A DNA stretch of 6,993 bases, taken from Candidatus Gastranaerophilales bacterium (lineage in GTDB: Bacteria > Cyanobacteriota > Vampirovibrionia > Gastranaerophilales > Gastranaerophilaceae). This document shows, piece after piece, positions 1 to 4,032 of the stretch. The notes beneath the pieces are model-generated. The model ran no database searches. It was not told the DNA's origin and saw only the letters and a program-made list of their open reading frames with translations. The translations under genes and the position numbers were made by a program. The stretch is taken from the NCBI GenBank assembly GCA_944326625.1, contig CALVER010000072.1:1-6993 (forward strand). Reading direction: 5' to 3'. The stretch's first letter is position 1; each line of letters begins with the position of its first letter.

Positions 1-8
1 CAACTCTA

Positions 9-32
9 TGTGTTGTCGTGGTTCAACCACCC
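9..32. repeat. Short repeat with hairpin, copy 1
   Basis: This 24-base unit begins TGTGTTGTCGTGG and ends in CCACCC. It matches 139-162 at all but two positions. The stretch 18-30 is a near-perfect inverted repeat, GTGGT-TCA-ACCAC. The two differences from the other copy fall on paired stem positions (22 and 26), so the stem is kept. Confidence 0.7.
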
Positions 33-90
33 CTCGCCACCTGGGGGAGAGGGTAGGGAGAGGGGCTTTTCTCTGCGTCACAGCTGCTAG

Positions 91-114
91 ATCCTGAAAC
101 AAGTTCAGGATGAC
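91..114. repeat. Hairpin repeat headed GTCATCCTGAA (minus strand)
   Basis: ATCCTGAA (91-98) and TTCAGGAT (104-111) form a perfect 8-bp stem around a 5-base loop, ACAAG. Read on the minus strand from 114 the element begins GTCATCCTGAA. Repeats of this form occur dispersed between genes in many unrelated bacterial genomes (from memory). The element lies about 200 bases upstream of the nearest gene and lacks a T-run, so it is unlikely to be an intrinsic terminator. Confidence 0.7.
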
Positions 115-138
115 ATGACAAGTCACACCAATGTTCAG

Positions 139-162
139 TGTGTTGTCGTGGCTCAGCCACCC
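139..162. repeat. Short repeat with hairpin, copy 2
   Basis: This is the second copy of the unit at 9-32, 130 bases downstream in the same orientation. Its inverted repeat reads GTGGC-TCA-GCCAC (148-160). Relative to copy 1, a T-A pair has become C-G, which preserves pairing. Confidence 0.7.
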
Positions 163-194
163 GAAACCCTTGTTAAATCTACCTAGAGGAGACG

Positions 195-203
195 CCCCCC
201 CCC
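195..203. repeat. Run of nine C, left
   Basis: Nine consecutive C residues followed by G mark the right edge of the left repeat island; beyond it the sequence becomes strongly A+T-rich. An identical C9-G run occurs at 6769-6777, at the left edge of the other island and in the same orientation. Long C runs are uncommon in such A+T-rich DNA and are prone to slippage and to sequencing or assembly error, so the exact length is uncertain. Confidence 0.85.
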
Positions 204-340
204 GTTTTGCAAAAATTTTTCATTTTCCATTGCTTTTCTCCTTCTTCTTGTGTTTTTATTATATCAGAATTATTCAGTTTTGACAAGAAACCATTTTAAA
301 TTTTTCTTTTGTGCTAAAATAATTACGCAAAGGAGATTTA
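204..340 (+). promoter_or_regulatory. Upstream region of the ZIP transporter, with extended -10
   Basis: This A+T-rich stretch carries the probable promoter of the zupT-trpD unit. The best candidate is an extended -10, TGCTAAAAT at 312-320, which would start the message about 14 bases before the ATG. A perfect TTGACA lies at 280-285, but it is 29 bases from that -10, too far for a standard pairing. The ribosome binding site AAAGGAG is at 329-335, five bases before the start codon. A small palindrome, GAATTATTC (267-275), and TTTTGCAAAA (205-214) are also present; I cannot assign either to a known metal regulator. Confidence 0.45.
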
Positions 341-1138
341 ATGAACTTACCCGAAAATTACGGAATAGCACTTTTAATGACACTTTTTGCCGGACTTGCG
401 ACTGCAATCGGCGGCGGAATAGCCTTTATTGTAAAGAAAAACAACCTCAAAGCTCTTTCTGTAGGACTGGGTTTTTCAGCAGGTGTAATGATTTTCCTAT
501 CATTTAATGAAATTATACCGGAATCAGCCGAAATGCTCCGGGTAAATTTTCCGAATGATTACAATTGGATAGTTTATGTCGGATTTATAATCGGTATAAT
601 TACAGCGATTTTAATAGACTATTTTCTGCCGGATCACATTGACACGGAAGAACTGTTAAATCCGGATGCGCCGAGCCTGCACAGACACCAGCTTAAAAGA
701 GCCGGAATATTTACGGCAATTGCAATATGTGTCCATAATTTTCCGGAAGGCATGGCAACATTTTTAACAACGACGCAAAATATAACATTGGGACTTTCGG
801 TTGCGCTCGCAATCGCTATCCATAATATTCCGGAAGGTATTGCCGTTGCGCTTCCCATGTATCAGGTAACAGGCAAAAAACGTTACGCAATGCTTTATGC
901 CTCTTTATCAGGTATAACAGAACCAATCGGGGCATTAGTCGGAATGTTCATTTTCGGAATATTCTTACCGCAGGCGCTTGTTGGGGCATTGATGGCGGCT
1001 GTTGCCGGAATTATGACATACATATCTTTTGATACCTTGCTCCCGCTTGCAAAAGAATACGGAAGCTGGCACCTTTCAATGATAGGAATAATGTCGGGAA
1101 TTTTGTTCATCTGGGTAAGTTTAATTCTAATCGGATAA
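341..1138 (+). CDS. zupT: ZIP-family metal transporter, ZupT-like
   Basis: This 265-residue membrane protein probably imports zinc and other divalent metals across the cytoplasmic membrane, as E. coli ZupT (about 257 residues) does. Eight hydrophobic segments can be placed near residues 8-30, 38-58, 76-96, 121-142, 148-170, 184-206, 209-229 and 245-264. The two family signatures are present: HNFPEGMATF (132-141) in helix 4 and HNIPEGIAVALP (161-172) in helix 5. These give the metal-site residues H132, N133, E136, H161, N162 and E165. E194 in GITEPIGA (helix 6) and E57 in SFNEIIP also match conserved ZupT positions. The loop between helices 3 and 4 carries H99, H114 and H116, as is usual for ZIP proteins. 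The start is fixed by AAAGGAG five bases upstream. The gene stops 3 bases before the trpD-like gene, so the two are probably co-transcribed. Family assignment is firm; metal preference is inferred. Confidence 0.9.
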   Translation: MNLPENYGIALLMTLFAGLATAIGGGIAFIVKKNNLKALSVGLGFSAGVMIFLSFNEIIPESAEMLRVNFPNDYNWIVYVGFIIGIITAILIDYFLPDHIDTEELLNPDAPSLHRHQLKRAGIFTAIAICVHNFPEGMATFLTTTQNITLGLSVALAIAIHNIPEGIAVALPMYQVTGKKRYAMLYASLSGITEPIGALVGMFIFGIFLPQALVGALMAAVAGIMTYISFDTLLPLAKEYGSWHLSMIGIMSGILFIWVSLILIG

Positions 1139-1141
1139 ATT

Positions 1142-2158
1142 ATGAAAGAATATATTAAGAAAATTTTAGCAAAGGAAGAATTATCATTTGAAGAAATAAA
1201 TGATATTGTGTCTAAAATTGCGAATAATGAAGCATCTGATGCACAAATCGGCGCATTTTTAACAGGAATTACGCAAAAGGGTGTCAATAAAGATGAATTT
1301 TACGGATTTGCCTATGCCATGCGAAGATTTGCAAGACGTGTAATAACAAATGAATTTGTTGTTGACAGCTGCGGGACAGGCGCGGATTTTTCAGGAACAA
1401 TTAACGTTTCAACCTCAGCTGCAATTGTTGCAAATGCATGCGGCGCAAAAATAGTTAAACAGACAAATTCGTCTATTACAAGCCACTGCGGGAGCAGCGA
1501 CTTTTTGCACGCTCTTGGAATAAAAATTGTTCAAACGCCTGCTGAAGCACTTGAAGAATTTAACAAAAACGGAATAACATTTGTGCATTCGCCGTATTTT
1601 AATGACTTTGCAAAAGTTAACAATCCCATAAGGCAGCAAATCGGAATTAAAACAATTTTTAATTACTTGGGACCGATGATTAATCCCTCTTTTCCCGATG
1701 CCCAGCTTTTAGGAGTTTCATCAAATGAAATGTGTGCAAAGATGGCTTATGCTCTGAATAAACTCGGTACCAAACGCGCCATTGTCGTAAACGGAAAAAA
1801 TCCTAATATTGATGAAATAAGCCTTTGTTCCGAAAGCACCATTTTTGAAGTAAAAGACGGAAATATCAAAGAATATACCGCATTTCCCGAAGATTTCGGC
1901 ATGAAAAGAGCCGAATTAAAAGATATTCAAGGCGGTTCAGGAAAAGATAACGCCCGAATAGTAACGGAAATTTTTAAAGGCAAACGAAAAGATTCACGAT
2001 ACGATATAATTTGCCTGAATGCAGGCGCAATGCTTTATCTGTACGGAACAGTACAAAATATGCAAGACGGCATAATATTGGCGCAAAATGCAATCCAAAG
2101 CGGCAAAGCTTATACAGTATTGGAAAATTTGCAAAATACTTTATCCGTAATACATTAA
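1142..2158 (+). CDS. trpD: Anthranilate phosphoribosyltransferase homologue (divergent TrpD)
   Basis: TrpD joins anthranilate to PRPP in the second step of tryptophan synthesis, in the cytoplasm. At 338 residues this has the usual length, with the small helical domain (about 1-65) followed by the PRPP-binding domain. Recognisable motifs are GTGAD (78-82, usually GTGGD), NVST (88-91), KQTNSS (106-111, usually KHGNRS), GSSD (117-120, usually GSAD), R164 in NPIRQQIG, NYLGP (174-178) and DEIS (224-227), whose D and E normally hold magnesium. The KHGN histidine is Q107, and the His of the usual HP motif before the conserved Arg aligns with N154. Both histidines line the anthranilate channel in characterised enzymes, so the substrate may differ. 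No other trp gene is in the window. No good ribosome binding site precedes the ATG; with 3 bases after the zupT stop, translation is probably coupled. Fold is certain; the exact reaction is not. Confidence 0.8.
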   Translation: MKEYIKKILAKEELSFEEINDIVSKIANNEASDAQIGAFLTGITQKGVNKDEFYGFAYAMRRFARRVITNEFVVDSCGTGADFSGTINVSTSAAIVANACGAKIVKQTNSSITSHCGSSDFLHALGIKIVQTPAEALEEFNKNGITFVHSPYFNDFAKVNNPIRQQIGIKTIFNYLGPMINPSFPDAQLLGVSSNEMCAKMAYALNKLGTKRAIVVNGKNPNIDEISLCSESTIFEVKDGNIKEYTAFPEDFGMKRAELKDIQGGSGKDNARIVTEIFKGKRKDSRYDIICLNAGAMLYLYGTVQNMQDGIILAQNAIQSGKAYTVLENLQNTLSVIH

Positions 2159-2161
2159 GTC

Positions 2162-2198
2162 AAAAAAAAACAGGAAGTTTTTTTCATTTCCCCCTGTT
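2162..2198 (-). terminator. Intrinsic terminator on the minus strand
   Basis: Read on the minus strand, AACAGGGGG (2198-2190) can pair with CTTCCTGTT (2177-2169) as a 9-bp stem with two G-U pairs and a 12-base A-rich loop. It is followed directly by seven T (2168-2162). This is the textbook layout of a Rho-independent terminator. On the plus strand the same stem loses its two wobble pairs and is followed by AAGATTTAC with no T-run, so it would serve the upstream trpD-like gene poorly. The orientation points to a minus-strand transcript. Confidence 0.65.
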
Positions 2199-2228
2199 AA
2201 GATTTACACTAGCCGAAATATAAATAGC
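2162..2228 (-). ncRNA. Candidate small RNA, about 67 nt
   Basis: A minus-strand transcript is predicted from the promoter at 2235-2263 and the terminator at 2162-2198. Starting near 2228 it would be about 67 nt long. Its 5' half can fold into a hairpin, ATTTATA (2225-2219) with TGTAAAT (2208-2202), seven pairs including one G-U, closing a 10-base loop TTTCGGCTAG. Its 3' half is the terminator hairpin. It runs toward the 3' end of the trpD-like gene and ends 3 bases past that gene's stop, so read-through would be antisense to trpD. I do not recognise a known RNA family. Two tiny reading frames, MLFIFRLV and MKKTSCFFLT, can be read on this strand but look incidental; the second has AGGGGG only two bases before its ATG. 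Confidence 0.45.
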
Positions 2229-2234
2229 ATGTTT

Positions 2235-2263
2235 ATTATACAATTTTTTTTAAGAAAAGACAA
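2235..2263 (-). promoter_or_regulatory. Minus-strand sigma-70-type promoter
   Basis: On the minus strand, TTGTCT (2263-2258, four of six matches to TTGACA) is followed after exactly 17 bases by a perfect TATAAT (2240-2235). This is the only perfect -10 at optimal spacing that I found in the window's intergenic DNA. Transcription would begin near 2228 and run away from the 522-residue gene toward trpD. No minus-strand protein gene lies in its path; the nearest element is the terminator at 2162-2198. Confidence 0.55.
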
Positions 2264-2264
2264 A

Positions 2265-2296
2265 TTGTTACAAAAAATGTAAATATTTGTTACAAA
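2265..2296. promoter_or_regulatory. Paired palindromes TTGTTACAA, 22 bp apart
   Basis: TTGTTACAAA occurs at 2265-2274 and again at 2287-2296. The first nine bases of each form a palindrome, TTGT-T-ACAA. The centres are 22 bp apart, two helical turns, so both copies face the same side of the DNA. They lie about 41 and 63 bases upstream of the predicted minus-strand start at 2228, where activators often bind. They could equally control the plus-strand gene starting at 2382. A related partial copy, TTTGTTAC, is at 2353-2360. No regulator is identified. Confidence 0.45.
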
Positions 2297-2381
2297 CCAA
2301 ATATCTATTTTAAAGTTTTAAGGCATAAAAACCGTCATTCTATATGAAATACTTTGTTACTAAGTACATGAAAGGAAAGCA

Positions 2382-3950
2382 ATGGGACTGGCGGCATCAC
2401 AAGCAAGATTTTTAGCCATAACATCCAGAAAAGCATACTGCGAATTCCAATCCATGCAAATTGCACAGGATAAGCTTTCTGTTACACGTGATTTAGCCGA
2501 AATTTCAAACGATTATCAAAATGCATTAAATCAAACAAAACTTGTATGGGATTATGACGGAACAGGTCAAAATCCTTATAACTTATCTTACGGCGTACTA
2601 ATGACCCCGAGTACACTGAACAATTATAATCCTTATCTTATAACTAACAGAACAGGTGCAGTTGTATTAAACGGTCAACTTGCAGCAGCCGCAAAACTAA
2701 TCAGTCCGGACGGTGCTCCCGTAAGCGCAAGCGAAACCAAATTTAAAGAATTTATAAATGCTTTAGCTCAAAACGGTGTTATACCTGAATCTACTGCCGA
2801 GATAATTCTTGAACAAGAATACAGTAAAGATGCCGGCTATGGCGGCGAGCCTTTGAATAAAAACGGTGCATTGGTTAACAACCTTGCAGGTTTGGCTTAT
2901 CAGGCAGAACAATCAGACAAAAATGAACTTTCACTTCCTGAAGGTACATATTCAACTTCATCAACCGCAGCAAACAGTTATAAAGTTAAAGTAAACGGAC
3001 AATTTGTAGACCCGACGCAGGAAGATGCAGAAATAACCATTTCCGACTTATTATCAAATGATGTTGTCTTAATGTACACATTTGAAGACGGAAACCACGA
3101 TAAAAATTCCGTTGATATTGACGGAAAATTCAAAACCCCGCTGAATGACATTCTTGCAGAAATACACGCATTATTCACGGAAATTTTAGGGACAGATGTT
3201 ATTGCAACAACCGCACTTAATAATGCAAAGGCTATGGTAGAGTCAATGTTCTTTACAAGCGGCACTCACGACAGCAGTGCGGGAAGAAGTACCGAAAACG
3301 CTTTAAATAATGCTGTTAATGACGCGTCAAACTACAACCAGATCGCATTCGGATATGCTAAAGGTAAGAAAAATAATTCTACAGTTGCTATCAACCTGTC
3401 AAATCTGGTTGCAAGCTACCTGACATACTTTGAATTATCCTACAACGGTTTTGAATCTAATTACCATGTCGGCGCAACCGTCGGGACATCTTACTTTGTA
3501 ACCGATGACCCATATTACAATTATGTAATGAAAGATGAAGATGCAGTAGACAGTGTTACGATAATGCAAGCTGATTTTTATATGCAGTTATACAACAATA
3601 TCTGCGCTAACGGCTGGACACAAAATGACAATGTTGAAGATAATAACTATCTTGAAAATGCTTTGAAAAACGGAACATATTTTATAACTTCACTTAACGG
3701 AGACGGATATTTCTATCAGGGCAGATATAATGAAGAAGATTGCATAGTCGAAATTACGGATGAAGATGCAATCGCACAGGCCGAAGCTGAATTCACATCA
3801 CAGAAAGCAAAATTAACCTATAAAGAAGAACAGCTCGATATGGAAATGAAAAACCTGGATACCGAAATTTCAACTCTAACAACGGAATACGATTCAGTTA
3901 AAAACTTAATCAGTAAAAACGTTGAAAAAATCTTTACAATGTTCCAGTAA
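2382..3950 (+). CDS. Axial-like protein of unknown function, MGLAAS N-terminus
   Basis: This 522-residue protein is of unknown function. The first 55 or so residues (MGLAASQARFLAITSRKA, then a predicted helix to about 55) and the last 60 are helical. The C-terminus (about 462-520) shows coiled-coil spacing and ends SVKNLISKNVEKIFTMFQ. Between them lies a long middle rich in Asn, Gly, Thr and Tyr, probably beta-rich. Helical ends that could pack together around a variable centre recall flagellins and hook-associated proteins, but no family signature is present. There is no hydrophobic signal peptide, so export would need a Sec-independent route such as a flagellar or type III apparatus. Cysteines are at 20, 408 and 454. 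I recall the N-terminal pattern as frequent in uncharacterised Gastranaerophilales proteins. AAAGGA at 2371-2376 supports the start, and a short hairpin (2350-2366) precedes it. It appears to be transcribed alone; no strong plus-strand promoter was found. Confidence 0.75.
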   Translation: MGLAASQARFLAITSRKAYCEFQSMQIAQDKLSVTRDLAEISNDYQNALNQTKLVWDYDGTGQNPYNLSYGVLMTPSTLNNYNPYLITNRTGAVVLNGQLAAAAKLISPDGAPVSASETKFKEFINALAQNGVIPESTAEIILEQEYSKDAGYGGEPLNKNGALVNNLAGLAYQAEQSDKNELSLPEGTYSTSSTAANSYKVKVNGQFVDPTQEDAEITISDLLSNDVVLMYTFEDGNHDKNSVDIDGKFKTPLNDILAEIHALFTEILGTDVIATTALNNAKAMVESMFFTSGTHDSSAGRSTENALNNAVNDASNYNQIAFGYAKGKKNNSTVAINLSNLVASYLTYFELSYNGFESNYHVGATVGTSYFVTDDPYYNYVMKDEDAVDSVTIMQADFYMQLYNNICANGWTQNDNVEDNNYLENALKNGTYFITSLNGDGYFYQGRYNEEDCIVEITDEDAIAQAEAEFTSQKAKLTYKEEQLDMEMKNLDTEISTLTTEYDSVKNLISKNVEKIFTMFQ

Positions 3951-3979
3951 AATATTAATTATTCCTTAAGGCATATAAA

Positions 3980-4017
3980 TTCTCTTATGTTTATGATAGT
4001 ATTGAAATATAAGAGAA
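3980..4017. promoter_or_regulatory. Inverted repeat around the secA promoter
   Basis: TTCTCTTAT (3980-3988) is repeated exactly inverted as ATAAGAGAA (4009-4017) across a 20-base spacer; allowing one mismatch the arms extend to 12 bases. The centre falls on the likely secA -10 region. It may be an operator for a dimeric regulator or, as RNA, part of a structure ending just before the secA ribosome binding site. No T-run follows, so a terminator for the upstream gene is unlikely. Confidence 0.45.
3994..4002 (+). promoter_or_regulatory. Probable secA extended -10
   Basis: TGATAGTAT fits an extended -10 (TGnTAnnAT-like, four of six matches to TATAAT) with no good -35 box. It would start transcription near 4009, about 24 bases before the secA ATG. 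An overlapping alternative is TATGAT at 3992-3997. The layout resembles the candidate at 312-320. Confidence 0.35.
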
Positions 4018-4032
4018 ATTTGGAGAGGAATA

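Larger units (their letters stand above)
1..194. repeat. Left repeat island, no gene
   Basis: This stretch has no convincing gene on either strand. It is a patchwork of short repeats and inverted repeats, clearly richer in G and C than the A+T-rich genes that follow. It holds two copies of a motif beginning TGTGTTGTCGTGG, a G-rich segment able to fold on itself (CCCCTC at 30-35 against GAGGGG at 60-65), and a hairpin at 91-111. Such mosaics are typical of dispersed intergenic repeats in many bacterial genomes. The family assignment is from memory; the internal symmetry is directly visible. Confidence 0.7.

Noticed and set aside
1..203. CRISPR array or integron site in the left island
   Set aside because: There are only two copies of the short unit, 130 bases apart, with no regular spacer length and no associated gene.
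267..275. GAATTATTC as a Zur or Fur operator before the metal importer
   Set aside because: It is only a 4-bp palindrome and does not extend into the longer conserved boxes of those regulators.
280..320. TTGACA (280-285) as the -35 of the zupT promoter
   Set aside because: The nearest good -10 is 29 bases away and nothing at 16-18 bases resembles TATAAT, so the pairing is not credible.
250..507. Plus-strand open frame overlapping the start of the zupT-like gene
   Set aside because: It has no ribosome binding site, overlaps a firmly identified gene in another frame, and its product looks like a shadow translation.
895..1287. Minus-strand open frame of 130 codons across the zupT-trpD junction
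   Set aside because: It is fully antisense to two well-supported genes, has no ribosome binding site and no recognisable protein motif.
2311..2337. Flagellar sigma-28-type promoter before the axial-like gene
   Set aside because: TAAA is present, but the matching -10 resembles GCCGATAA at only about half of the positions, no better than chance in this DNA.
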